Shown: positions 45,095 through 52,995, counted from the first letter of the stretch. The stretch is DNA of 64,000 nt from Lentisphaeria bacterium (GCA_003526375.1 DPDG01000083.1:23511-87510); one strand, 5' to 3'. Made by a program: numbers and translations. Notes: a model not told the origin generated them from the sequence alone.

Positions 45095-46855
45095 TTATGA
45101 GTTCAGAATGGTACGGATATCCTCCGTGATCTGCGCAGGAGTCAGACGATTTGCTTTCAGCAGTTCCGCAGGGGCGTAACGGTCCACGAACTTTTTCCGG
45201 GCTCCATAGTTCAGGACCTTCATTCCGGAGGGACCGTAATATCGTGCAATCTTTTCTCCGAATCCGCCGTCCAGAATGCCGTCTTCCAGCGTGATCACGA
45301 CCTGGTGATCGTGCTTCAGCTCCTCCAGAAGTGCGGAGTCCACACCGGAAATATAACGGGGATTGATGAGCGTGGCGTCTATTCCCGCACTTTTTTTCAG
45401 TTCCGTCGCAACGGATTCTCCGAGCTGATAGAAACTGCCGAGTGCGAGGATTGCGGCGTTTTTCCCGCGTTTCGTGACTTGATAACGGTTGAGTTTGCTG
45501 TAATCGGCGTCGATCGGAGCGGAACTGCTGATGACTCCGTTTGCAGGGACGCGGATGGCGACCGGATGATCCGTCTGTTTCAGGCTCCATTCCAGCATGG
45601 CGAGGTATTCTTCCTTGTTTGTCGGCGCAAGATAAACCATGTTCGGGATATTGCTTATGACGGGAATATCGAAGAAACAGAGATGCGTCACATCGTTCAT
45701 GGAGGAAAGCGAGCCCCAGAACACCAGAATCACCGCCGGATTGTTGTTGATGCAGAGATCCTGCGACAACTGGTCATAGGCGCGCTGGATAAAGGTGCTG
45801 AACACGCTGAAGACCGGACGTCCTCCGTTTGCGGCGATCCCGGATGCCAGCGCGACCGCATGTTCTTCGGCGATTCCCACATCGACAAACTGTTTTCCCG
45901 CCTGTCTGCGGCGTTCTTCCGTAAAACCGAATACGGCAGGCGTTCCGGCTGTGATGCCGACGATCCGTTTGTCCTCTTTCATTTTCTCCAGCAGATACTC
46001 TGCGGTCAGGTCGCCGTAATCCTCTTCCTCGAAACTTTGTTTCGGCTTGCCTGTTGCAAGATCAAAAGGCATTCCCCAGTGAAAGTTTTCCTTTTGTTCT
46101 TCCGCGAAGGAATATCCGTGCCCTTTTTCCGTATTGATATGCACGACGACCGGATGCGGGGTATCTTTGACAGACTGGAATGCTTTGATCAGAGACTCCA
46201 GATCGTTTCCTTTTTCAACATACCGGTAATCTAAACCCATTGACTTGAAGAAATTACACTCCGATTCGCCTTTTGTTTCACGGAGCTCTTTCAGATTCTG
46301 ATACAGCCCGCCGTGATTTTCCGCAATGGACATCTGATTGTCGTTGACGATGATAATCAGGTTGGTGCCGGCTTCCGCGGCGTTGTTCAACCCTTCATAA
46401 GCTTCGCCGCCGCTCAGAGAGCCGTCTCCGATCACGGCAATGACATTGTTCGTCTCTCCTTTCAGATCCCGCGCCTTGGCAAGTCCGCAGGCGAGGCTGA
46501 TTGAGGTTGAAGTATGCCCGATGATGAATGCGTCATGCTCGCTTTCCGACGGTTCCGTATAGCCGGAAACTTCATCGTATTTCGCCGGATCGGTAAACGC
46601 TTCCATGCGTCCGGTCAGCATCTTGTGGACATAGCACTGGTGCGAAACGTCGAAAACGATCCGGTCGACCGGAGAGTTGAAGACATAGTGCATGGCGACT
46701 GTCGCCTCCAGAATTCCGAGATTCGGCCCGATGTGCCCACCGTGTGCGCTGAGTTTTTTCAGCAGAACATCACGCAGTTCGCCGCAAAGGGTGTTGAGTT
46801 CCGCGAGGGTAAGCTTTTTGATATCCGCCGGAGATTTGATCTTTTTCATATCCAT
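45095..46855 (-). CDS. dxs: 1-deoxy-D-xylulose-5-phosphate synthase
   Basis: A 586-residue thiamine-diphosphate enzyme, slightly shorter than the usual ~620. Substrate His region is LSAHGGHIGPNLG, the ThDP motif VIGDGSLSGGEAYEGLNNA ends in NDNQMSI, and the transketolase-type Glu sits in FVDVGIAEEHAVALASGIA. It condenses pyruvate and glyceraldehyde 3-phosphate, the first step of the MEP isoprenoid route, and also feeds thiamine and pyridoxal. AAGGA precedes the ATG by 7 nt. Its promoter is MerR-type and matches that of the exported redox operon. Confidence 0.93.
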   Translation of the reverse strand: MDMKKIKSPADIKKLTLAELNTLCGELRDVLLKKLSAHGGHIGPNLGILEATVAMHYVFNSPVDRIVFDVSHQCYVHKMLTGRMEAFTDPAKYDEVSGYTEPSESEHDAFIIGHTSTSISLACGLAKARDLKGETNNVIAVIGDGSLSGGEAYEGLNNAAEAGTNLIIIVNDNQMSIAENHGGLYQNLKELRETKGESECNFFKSMGLDYRYVEKGNDLESLIKAFQSVKDTPHPVVVHINTEKGHGYSFAEEQKENFHWGMPFDLATGKPKQSFEEEDYGDLTAEYLLEKMKEDKRIVGITAGTPAVFGFTEERRRQAGKQFVDVGIAEEHAVALASGIAANGGRPVFSVFSTFIQRAYDQLSQDLCINNNPAVILVFWGSLSSMNDVTHLCFFDIPVISNIPNMVYLAPTNKEEYLAMLEWSLKQTDHPVAIRVPANGVISSSAPIDADYSKLNRYQVTKRGKNAAILALGSFYQLGESVATELKKSAGIDATLINPRYISGVDSALLEELKHDHQVVITLEDGILDGGFGEKIARYYGPSGMKVLNYGARKKFVDRYAPAELLKANRLTPAQITEDIRTILNS

Positions 46856-46896
46856 TTTTTTTCCTTTTTTGTTGTTTTTTCAAGCTTGCAGCCATT

Positions 46897-46926
46897 AAGA
46901 TAAACCTTACAGTAACTGTAAGTCAA
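46897..46926 (-). promoter_or_regulatory. MerR-type promoter of dxs
   Basis: On the minus strand TTGACT (46926-46921), 18-bp spacer, TATCTT (46902-46897). The dyad CTTACAG-TTA-CTGTAAG (46906-46922) fills the spacer. A lengthened spacer with a central dyad is the layout of MerR-activated promoters. Confidence 0.7.
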
Positions 46927-47035
46927 TGACTTTTTCCGGAAAAAGAGAAAAATTTATGAAAACTGCTCCGGCGGTCCCAGAGAAGTGCTCCTTCAAAAAA
47001 ATTGGTCTGATGCCGCGATGCCCTGTATTGCAGAA

Positions 47036-47071
47036 AAATAATCCCGGCAGGACTTTCAGTCCTGCCGGGAT
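47036..47071 (-). terminator. Terminator of the exported redox operon
   Basis: Perfect 14-bp stem ATCCCGGCAGGACT / AGTCCTGCCGGGAT with a 3-nt loop, followed on the minus strand by TATTTTT. Confidence 0.82.
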
Positions 47072-47105
47072 CCTGCGCAGAAATGTTGACCGCCGCAGGC
47101 GAGAT

Positions 47106-47144
47106 TTTCCGATCCCCCCCTGCTTGTATCGGAATAGTTTATTT
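47106..47144 (+). repeat. Dispersed ~39-bp repeat, copy 2
   Basis: Matches the copy at 41972-42009 at about 33 of 39 positions. Its end overlaps the last codons of the alpha/beta hydrolase gene, so the repeat contributes that stop codon. Confidence 0.6.
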
Positions 47145-48233
47145 CAGATTTTTCCGGAAGAACGATTCGATTCTGTCGAACGGGATCGCATTTTTTCCGC
47201 CGCCGTCGTAAAGATCCGTGTGCGATGCGCCGGGAACGATCAGGAGTTCCTTGTTATCGCGATAGTCCGTATAGGAGGACATATCCCGGTAGGCGTCTTC
47301 ACTGAAATAACGCGAATGCGCGTTTTCGCCGTGAATGAGCAGCACCGCCGTACGGATCTCTTTTGAGTATGCGAGAATCGGCTGGTTCAGGAACGACATT
47401 GTGCCTGTGACCGTCCAGCCGTCGTTGGAGTTGCCGGATCTCTTGTGATAACCGCGCGGTGTTTTGTAGTAATCGTAATAATCTTTCACGAATTTCGGTG
47501 CATCCGCCGGCAGCGGATCGACTACGCCGCCGCCCTGCTCGTAAAAGCCCTGTGCATATTCTTTTGTCCGCTGCGCATTCAGCTTTTTCCGCATTTCATA
47601 ACGGTCTTTTTCGCTGTCGTTCGCATCAAAATAACCGTTTGCGTTTACACGGCTCATGTTATACATCGTGACGGCGACGGTTGCTTTGATCCGTGTATCC
47701 AGCGCGGCGGCATTCAGCGCCATGCCGCCCCATCCGCAGATTCCGAGAATTCCGATCCGTTCGGGATCGACGTCCGGCTGAGTGGCGAGAAAATCAACTG
47801 CGGCTTGAAAATCCTCCGTGTTGATGTCCGGCGAAGCCATCCGGCGCGGCGTGCCGCCGCTCTCACCCGTAAACGACGGGTCGAAGGCGATCGTGAGGAA
47901 ACCGCGCTCCGCCAGCGTCTGGGCATAGAGTCCGCTGCACTGCTCTTTGACTGCGCCGAACGGACCGCTTACGGCGATGGCGGCGAATTTGCCGTTTGCA
48001 TTTTTCGGTTCATATACATCTGCCGCCAGCGTGATGCCGTAACGGTTGGCGAAAGTGACTTTGCGGTGGTTTACCCTGCCGCTTTTCGGAAAAGTCTTGT
48101 CCCATTCCTGTGTAAGTTCGAGTTTCTGCGGAGTGATTTTATTGTTCATGATTGTTGTCCTTTCTGTCTGTGCCTGAAGGTTGACGGCGGACAGCATTGC
48201 CGCCGCCAGTGCGAATGTTTTCGTATGGTTCAT
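47139..48233 (-). CDS. Exported alpha/beta hydrolase, dienelactone-hydrolase-like
   Basis: A 364-residue protein with signal peptide MNHTKTFALAAAMLSAVNLQA. Mature domain is an alpha/beta hydrolase of the DLH/YcjY-like type with the elbow GILGICGWGGMALNAA, where Cys takes the nucleophile place. ADVYEPKNANGKF and LIHGENAHSRYF are other landmarks, with a His near PGASHTDLYD. The internal Met before NNKITPQ looks like the start of a cytoplasmic ancestor. GGGAGG precedes the ATG, which overlaps the stop of the upstream small gene by 4 bp. Confidence 0.9.
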   Translation of the reverse strand: MNHTKTFALAAAMLSAVNLQAQTERTTIMNNKITPQKLELTQEWDKTFPKSGRVNHRKVTFANRYGITLAADVYEPKNANGKFAAIAVSGPFGAVKEQCSGLYAQTLAERGFLTIAFDPSFTGESGGTPRRMASPDINTEDFQAAVDFLATQPDVDPERIGILGICGWGGMALNAAALDTRIKATVAVTMYNMSRVNANGYFDANDSEKDRYEMRKKLNAQRTKEYAQGFYEQGGGVVDPLPADAPKFVKDYYDYYKTPRGYHKRSGNSNDGWTVTGTMSFLNQPILAYSKEIRTAVLLIHGENAHSRYFSEDAYRDMSSYTDYRDNKELLIVPGASHTDLYDGGGKNAIPFDRIESFFRKNLK

Positions 48234-48475
48234 TTTTCCTCCCTGATAAATTTGTTTTCATGGAATAAAGCAGATGAGTGTAAATTTTCCTCCCGTTGGG
48301 AAAGCTTCGTCGTGCCGGTGATTGGGACGATCCACGGCTTTTTGTTCCGCAGCCACGCCTGTGCGATCTGTGCGGCGGTGATGCTGCGCGTCCGTCCGAA
48401 AGTGTGCAGAGCTTCGACAATGTACAGCAGGACGAGCAAAGTGATTAAAAGGATTTCCGTGAATCCGAGTGACAT
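48230..48475 (-). pseudogene. Membrane helix joined to an aldo-keto reductase C-terminal fragment
   Basis: An 81-residue frame. Residues 1-19 (MSLGFTEILLITLLVLLYI) form one hydrophobic helix similar to a TatA-type start. From about residue 20 the sequence matches the end of an aldo-keto reductase: SITAAQIAQAWLRNKKPWIV then PITGTTKLSQREENL. The other ~250 residues of the reductase are missing. The start has a good site, GGAGG 6 nt upstream, and its stop overlaps the next start (ATGA), so it is probably still translated. Best read as a deletion remnant; a functional membrane peptide is the alternative. Confidence 0.65.
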
Positions 48476-48506
48476 ATCATGCCTCCAATCATTTCTTTCA
48501 CTGGAA

Positions 48507-49169
48507 TCAGACGGTTTTGCCGAGGCGGTACGCCTGTTCCGGGAATTTTGTGTGATTGACTGCGCCGACCGGCCAGACGCCGGGGGCGATGATCTGCCCG
48601 GCGTCGGTCCAGCCGAGATAGTCCAGCAGCACTTCATAATGGCTGATGATCGCGCTTTCCTTCTTTTTGGAGTTGTCCGCATAGGTCATCATCAGCACTG
48701 CTTTCTTCGGAACGTGAATCTGCCCGTTGATTGCATAAAAACGGTCGATCACCGTCTTGATCTGCGCTGAAATGCCGAAATAGTACATCGGTGTTGCGAA
48801 AGCCACCAGATCCGCATCGGCAATATGCTTGCGGATGAATTCAAAATCATCCTTGAAGACACACTGCCCGTTCATGCCGCAGCGGTTGCAGGCGATGCAG
48901 GGATGTACTTTTTTGAACGCCGCATCGAAGCGGACGACTTCGTGCCCGGCTTCTTTCGCGCCTTTGATGAAGTGTTCCGCGAGAGTGTTGGAATTGCCGT
49001 TTTTCCGGGGACTGCCCGTAATGACCAGTATTTTCATCTTTCCGTTTTTTCCTCCGTGTTTTGAGTTGCCCGTGACACCGAAACCCGGCAGGGCGCCGCC
49101 GAGGAACGCGCCTCCGGCGACTGCCGCCGTTACCGTCAGAGAAGTTTTGAGAAATTCGCGCCGGTTCAT
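48507..49169 (-). CDS. Tat-exported NADPH-dependent FMN reductase/flavodoxin-like protein
   Basis: A 220-residue protein with a twin-arginine signal (MNRREFLKTSLTVTAAVAGG). After it MKILVITGSPRKNGNSNTLA is the flavin phosphate loop of NAD(P)H-dependent FMN reductases, and HPCIACNRCGMNGQCVF is the Cys-rich stretch of iron-sulfur flavoprotein relatives. YYFGISAQIKTVIDRFY is also typical. The internal Met directly before the flavin loop suggests a signal was added to a cytoplasmic enzyme. Spaced 4 bp from the monooxygenase gene. Confidence 0.9.
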   Translation of the reverse strand: MNRREFLKTSLTVTAAVAGGAFLGGALPGFGVTGNSKHGGKNGKMKILVITGSPRKNGNSNTLAEHFIKGAKEAGHEVVRFDAAFKKVHPCIACNRCGMNGQCVFKDDFEFIRKHIADADLVAFATPMYYFGISAQIKTVIDRFYAINGQIHVPKKAVLMMTYADNSKKKESAIISHYEVLLDYLGWTDAGQIIAPGVWPVGAVNHTKFPEQAYRLGKTV

Positions 49170-49173
49170 ATTG

Positions 49174-49509
49174 TCACTTCATTTTCATTTCCGGGATCAG
49201 CGGCGTCTGGTCCAGCAGCTCCAGCTTCCGGACCATCTCCAGTGTTCCCTGTTTATATTTTTGAAAGTGCGGAGTTTTGATATGACGCTCATAGGCGTTG
49301 TGATCCGCATAAATCTCCAGAATGGTGATCCGCTCCGGATGCGCCTTGTCCTGCATGGAATACATCATCAGGACGCCCGGTTCCTTTTCCATGGACTGCC
49401 TTCCGCATTCTGCCGCAAATGCAAGATATTCGGGAATGCGGTTCGGATCAACGGTGATTTTGGACAGACGTACAATGCTTTCCGAAGTCACTTTCGCTGT
49501 TTTTTTCAT
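49174..49509 (-). CDS. Antibiotic biosynthesis monooxygenase (ABM) domain protein
   Basis: A 111-residue ABM-type alpha/beta-barrel protein (IVRLSKITVDPNRIPEYLAF, EPGVLMMYSMQDKAHPERI, EIYADHNAYERHIKTPHF). Members include small quinol or heme oxygenases such as YgiN. Read from ATG 49509 it has no export signal, unlike its neighbours, but an orphan signal peptide lies directly upstream one frame away, across a run of seven A. The only Shine-Dalgarno-like stretch (AAGGGG) is 12 nt upstream and fits the orphan frame better. Confidence 0.88.
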   Translation of the reverse strand: MKKTAKVTSESIVRLSKITVDPNRIPEYLAFAAECGRQSMEKEPGVLMMYSMQDKAHPERITILEIYADHNAYERHIKTPHFQKYKQGTLEMVRKLELLDQTPLIPEMKMK

Positions 49510-49615
49510 GTTTCATGTTTTCCCCTTTTTCAGAGGTATGGGCGGTGTTTCCCGGCATTGCGGGCAAAAGCAGAACCGCCGTCGGCAGGAGCCATCCCAT
49601 CGGAAGATGCTTCAT
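49448..49615 (-). CDS. Orphan signal peptide frame, probably frameshifted N-terminus of the ABM protein
   Basis: A 55-codon frame starting MKHLPMGWLLPTAVLLLPAM followed by PGNTA, a convincing signal peptide. AGGGAG lies 8 nt upstream and the previous gene stops 15 nt before. It runs into the ABM gene in the wrong frame and ends at 49448. Removing one base of the T7 run (49500-49506, A7 in the transcript) would join it in frame to the ABM domain. Either a real or programmed slip, a decayed start, or an error in the sequence. Confidence 0.55.
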   Translation of the reverse strand: MKHLPMGWLLPTAVLLLPAMPGNTAHTSEKGENMKHEKNSESDFGKHCTSVQNHR

Positions 49616-49630
49616 TCCGCCGTCTCCCTT

Positions 49631-50677
49631 TTACTTGCCGGTGGTCGCCGCCTTGTAATCGGTGTCGGAAACCGGTTCGAGCCAGGTATTCTTGTTGGTT
49701 GCCGGATTGCATTCGACCGCCAGATGCGAGAACCAGCTGTCGGGAGCGGCTCCATGCCAGTGATCGACGTTCGGCGGAATTTCCACCACATCGCCGGGAA
49801 CCAGTTTCCGCGCCGCTTTGCCGCGTTCCTGATAGTAACCGACTCCGCCGACCGCGATCAACATCTGTCCCCCGGTGTGGCTGTGCCAGTTGTTGCGGCA
49901 TCCCGGCTCGAAAGTCACGTTGGCGACCGGGACATTCAGGCGGTCGTCTTTCGTCAAACGGGCGAGGTAGGATTTGCCGCTGAAGTATTTTGCATACGCT
50001 GTGTTCTCGCCGCCGCGCGGGAAGGCGCTGACGGTATTGCTTTTGACCGTTTCCAGAATTTCCGCGGCCTGCGCATCGGTGACACCGTTGTGCTTGCCGA
50101 TTCTGATATGGGAATTCAGTTGGCTTTCGGTTCCCTTCATTGCGGCAAGCGCGGCAATCGTGGCGATTTCGCGGGTTTTCCAGTCGAGATTGTCGCGTCC
50201 GAAAATGTCACCGAACAAGTGCGCCTTGAGGTATTCGTCGATTGACGGGGCAAACTCAAAGAGCGCTCCCCTGACCGGTGCGCCGCAGAGTTTCGTCTGG
50301 TTGGCTGTGCCGAAGTCGATGCTTTTTCCCGCCGGAAGCGGACCGGGGAGTTTTCCCTGCACGTCCCTGATGCCTTTTGCCTCGCGTTCCTTGACCAGCG
50401 CCATGAAGTTGCCGAGCGCGTTCAGACTGCGCGGAAATCCGCAGTAGGCATAGAGCTGAGTCAAGACTTCCTTGATTTCGTTTACGGTCAATCCTGCGTC
50501 GAGACCCTCCGCCAGCGCTGTTTTCAGATTCGGCATGTCGCCGCGCGCAGTATACATGCCGATGTTGACGATTTTCTGTTCTTTTGTGTTCAATGCACTC
50601 ATTTTATCGTTTGCCTCCGTAGCGTTGAAAATGCAGAAGAAAGAGAGAAGAAGCCCGTACAATATGGCCTTTTTCAT
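49631..50677 (-). CDS. Exported carboxymuconolactone decarboxylase-cupin fusion
   Basis: A 348-residue protein with signal peptide MKKAILYGLLLSFFCIFNATEA. Two carboxymuconolactone decarboxylase (AhpD-like) units follow: residues about 27-110 with LTVNEIKEVLTQLYAYCGFP, and about 145-220 with LDWKTREIATIAALAAMKG. A C-terminal cupin (NWHSHTGGQMLIAVGGVGYY, PGDVVEIPPNVDHWHGA) supplies a metal site. The internal Met before SALNTKEQKI looks like an ancestral start. GAGGTGAGAT precedes the ATG. Substrate unknown. Confidence 0.92.
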   Translation of the reverse strand: MKKAILYGLLLSFFCIFNATEANDKMSALNTKEQKIVNIGMYTARGDMPNLKTALAEGLDAGLTVNEIKEVLTQLYAYCGFPRSLNALGNFMALVKEREAKGIRDVQGKLPGPLPAGKSIDFGTANQTKLCGAPVRGALFEFAPSIDEYLKAHLFGDIFGRDNLDWKTREIATIAALAAMKGTESQLNSHIRIGKHNGVTDAQAAEILETVKSNTVSAFPRGGENTAYAKYFSGKSYLARLTKDDRLNVPVANVTFEPGCRNNWHSHTGGQMLIAVGGVGYYQERGKAARKLVPGDVVEIPPNVDHWHGAAPDSWFSHLAVECNPATNKNTWLEPVSDTDYKAATTGK

Positions 50678-50685
50678 ATCTCACC

Positions 50686-51273
50686 TCATTTCTTGACGGT
50701 TACGACTTCATTGACCCAGTTTGCTATGGCGTCGCCGGAGCGTCTGACGCTTCCGCCTGAAAAGACTCCGGCTTTCGGCAGATTGGAACCGTTGCAGAGC
50801 TTGCGGACGTCGCGTTCGCAATTCTGCACGCCGCCTCCGCCGTGAGTGAAGAACGGAATCACTGTTTTGCCCTTGAGATCGTAAGAAGTCAGAAATGTCG
50901 CCACCGGCGGCGCCATCGTTCCCCACCAGTTCGGACTGCCGACGAAGATCACGTCGTATTTCTGCATGTCATCGACTTTTGTGGAGAGTTCCGGTTTGAA
51001 TCCGGAGCGGCACTCTTTCTTCGCCTGATCGACGCACGCCTGATAGTCGGCCGGATACGCTTTTACCGGCTTGATTTCAAAGAGTATCCCGCCGGTGATC
51101 TTCTGAATCTGCTCCGCCGCCGCGCGGGTGTTGCCGCTCCAGGAATAATACGCGATCAATACTTTTGCCGGTTCCGCCGTCACTTTTGCCGCCGGGGTTC
51201 CGTTTTCCGCCGAGCATCCGCAGGCTCCGAAAATAGATGCCGCCATTGCCAGTGCCATGGTTCTTTTTTTCAT
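50686..51273 (-). CDS. Exported flavodoxin-like protein
   Basis: A 195-residue flavodoxin-fold protein with an N-terminal signal (MKKRTMALAMAASIFGACGC) whose Cys-Gly-Cys end may act as a weak lipobox. FMN-binding pieces are VLIAYYSWSGNTRAAAE, VIFVGSPNWWGTMAPPVATF and FFTHGGGGVQN. The usual homologues are cytoplasmic. AAGGAG lies 9 nt before ATG 51273. First gene of the operon after the MerR-type promoter. Confidence 0.9.
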   Translation of the reverse strand: MKKRTMALAMAASIFGACGCSAENGTPAAKVTAEPAKVLIAYYSWSGNTRAAAEQIQKITGGILFEIKPVKAYPADYQACVDQAKKECRSGFKPELSTKVDDMQKYDVIFVGSPNWWGTMAPPVATFLTSYDLKGKTVIPFFTHGGGGVQNCERDVRKLCNGSNLPKAGVFSGGSVRRSGDAIANWVNEVVTVKK

Positions 51274-51329
51274 CGTTCATTTCTCCTTTTTTAAGGTTTT
51301 TCTGATTCATTTGCCGTTCTCTGTGATTC

Positions 51330-51359
51330 AAGATAACAGTTAGAGTAACTGTAAGTCAA
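51330..51359 (-). promoter_or_regulatory. MerR-type promoter of the exported redox operon
   Basis: On the minus strand TTGACT (51359-51354), 18-bp spacer, TATCTT (51335-51330). The perfect dyad ACAGTTA-GAG-TAACTGT (51336-51352) fills the spacer. -35, spacer length and -10 are the same as at dxs, and flanking bases are also similar. Confidence 0.75.
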
Positions 51360-51529
51360 TCCTTTTTCGGAAAAAAATCTGTTATTTTTTTCTGTAATGC
51401 GGTCTTCCGCTTTCCGGAAGCGGTTTTCCAGTGCTCCTGCATTTGATTTCATGGACTGGGCGAGATCGTCGAGAGCAGGCGAAACTGCCGCTGTGCTTTC
51501 TCTTGATTCTGCCGCTGGAAAAACTGATG

Positions 51530-51568
51530 GTGCAGGTCGTTGGACCGCAGCAGACCAACGACCTGCAC
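51530..51568. repeat. Perfect 14-bp inverted repeat
   Basis: GTGCAGGTCGTTGG / CCAACGACCTGCAC with an 11-nt loop; no T run follows on either side, so it is not a standard terminator. Confidence 0.6.
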
Positions 51569-51603
51569 AGGTTGGATCGCGACAAAGGCAAAACCTTGAT
51601 TCA

Positions 51604-51627
51604 AGAAGAATGCTCATACATTCTTCT
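51604..51627. repeat. 9-bp inverted repeat
   Basis: AGAAGAATG / CATTCTTCT with a 6-nt loop, 36 bp after the larger hairpin. Confidence 0.5.
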
Positions 51628-51756
51628 GCCTCAAAGCCGACCAGGGGGGCGGGCGGGGTATGGAACACAAAAAGAATAGAACTGCGGATATCGGCAGACT
51701 GTGCTGTTTTGAAGCGGAAGACAAATTCCTGCGGGACAGTCTTCCGCACTATTGTT

Positions 51757-52758
51757 TTACCGCATGTTTTCCAGATAGGCGTCCATCCGTTCATCAACGG
51801 CCCATCGGAAGTCTCTGGGACAGCGGGTGATCTCTTTTTTCAATCCGTCATAAAGCGGGCACAGCTCAGCCTGCTTCATTCCCGTTGCCGCAAGGACTTT
51901 TGAGTTGTCGATGATCCGGTCAAAGAGCCGGTCATACTCCAGTTGCCATCTTATTCCGGGATAGCATTGGTGCGGGTCAAGGATGTGGATGTAATCCTCT
52001 TTGTCCACCCATACCGTTTCGAGTCCGCAGATGTCGTTGTAATATCCGGCGATTTCTCCCCATGTGCGATGTTCGGAGGTAGACACGGTAAAGGTTTCAC
52101 CGCGCGCTTTCTCATTGAACAGGAGTTCCGCAATCATTTGCGCGACATCTCCCGCCCAGCTCATGGTCGCCTGAACATTTTTTGCCTGTTCCGGAAGAAC
52201 CGCCTTTCTGCCGGCGAAAGCTCTGCCGACAGTATTTGCGGCTTCCAGAGTCACCAACTGATAACGCATAAACGAATAAGTGATGGCGGGACGGATGATC
52301 GTCCAGTTGTTCCGGGGAAAGGAACGGATCACATTTTCACCGCGTGCTTTGTAAATGGAGTAATCGTCTGAATTACGGAGCAGAAGATCGTCGGAGGAAT
52401 CGATCAGCCGCGGCGAAGTTTCCCTGACGGGATGCTCCTTGTTGTCATAGACCCGGTAGCTTGAGAGATAAATATAATGGTCTGTGTGCTCCGGGAGGAG
52501 AGGCAGAAAATAAGGGAGTTCGCCTGAGTTGTATATCATGAAATCGACGATGCCGTCATAACTGTTTGCGAGAAGCTGCTGCAGGACAGCTCTGTCTTTG
52601 GCATTCGCTTTGATGTAATTGACATTCGGGATATTGTCTGCCTTGTCGTCGATGGATACGCCGTCGACCCGGTATCCCATTGCGGCGAGTCTGGGAACCA
52701 GATACTGCCCCATGGCGCCTGTGGCGCCGAGAACCAGGACTTTCCTGGATTGATTCAT
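51757..52758 (-). CDS. NAD-dependent epimerase/dehydratase family protein
   Basis: A 333-residue extended short-chain dehydrogenase. Rossmann motif VLVLGATGAMGQYLVPRLAA is at the N-terminus; YIYLSSYRVYD and DDYSIYKARGENVI hold the Ser and the YxxxK pair. It most likely acts on a nucleotide-linked sugar or related compound; the substrate is not readable. AGGAGGT precedes the ATG by 5-6 nt. Cytoplasmic, single gene. Confidence 0.88.
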   Translation of the reverse strand: MNQSRKVLVLGATGAMGQYLVPRLAAMGYRVDGVSIDDKADNIPNVNYIKANAKDRAVLQQLLANSYDGIVDFMIYNSGELPYFLPLLPEHTDHYIYLSSYRVYDNKEHPVRETSPRLIDSSDDLLLRNSDDYSIYKARGENVIRSFPRNNWTIIRPAITYSFMRYQLVTLEAANTVGRAFAGRKAVLPEQAKNVQATMSWAGDVAQMIAELLFNEKARGETFTVSTSEHRTWGEIAGYYNDICGLETVWVDKEDYIHILDPHQCYPGIRWQLEYDRLFDRIIDNSKVLAATGMKQAELCPLYDGLKKEITRCPRDFRWAVDERMDAYLENMR

Positions 52759-52944
52759 ACTGCACCTCCTGATTTGTTGAATCTCCGGCCTGCAGTTCGC
52801 TGTCTTTTCGCACTGTAGCCGGAGCTTTCATCAAAAATATGATCCCGGCGCTCTTTTTTCAAATGATGCGGTTTCTCTTTTCGGAAAATGCTTATGCAAA
52901 CCGGATTCCGTTTTCAGGAAAACGGGGAGGAATCATGCAAATGA

Positions 52945-52979
52945 GTCAAAAAGGCTCCCGATGAAGAAAACGGGAGCCT
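52945..52979 (-). terminator. Terminator after the 52996 isomerase gene
   Basis: Stem AGGCTCCCG / CGGGAGCCT with a 10-nt loop, followed on the minus strand by TTTTTGA. Confidence 0.8.
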
Positions 52980-52995
52980 CCGCCGTGAACCGGAT

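Larger units (their letters stand above)
51360..51756 (-). other. Gene-free stretch with two hairpins
   Basis: I find no convincing gene here; the open frames lack ribosome sites and family motifs. Two strong inverted repeats stand out: 51530-51568 (14-bp arms) and 51604-51627 (9-bp arms). It could be remains of a lost gene or mobile element, or a structured RNA. Confidence 0.45.

Noticed and set aside
49498..49508. A AAA AAC as programmed -1 frameshift site joining the orphan signal peptide to ABM
   Set aside because: The heptamer is in the right phase, but a -1 shift reaches a stop after three codons; only a +1 shift or loss of one A enters the ABM frame.
51397..51903. Open frames in the 51.4-51.9 kb gap as a lost MerR regulator gene
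   Set aside because: I looked for the MerR winged-helix signature near the MerR-type promoter on both strands and found none.
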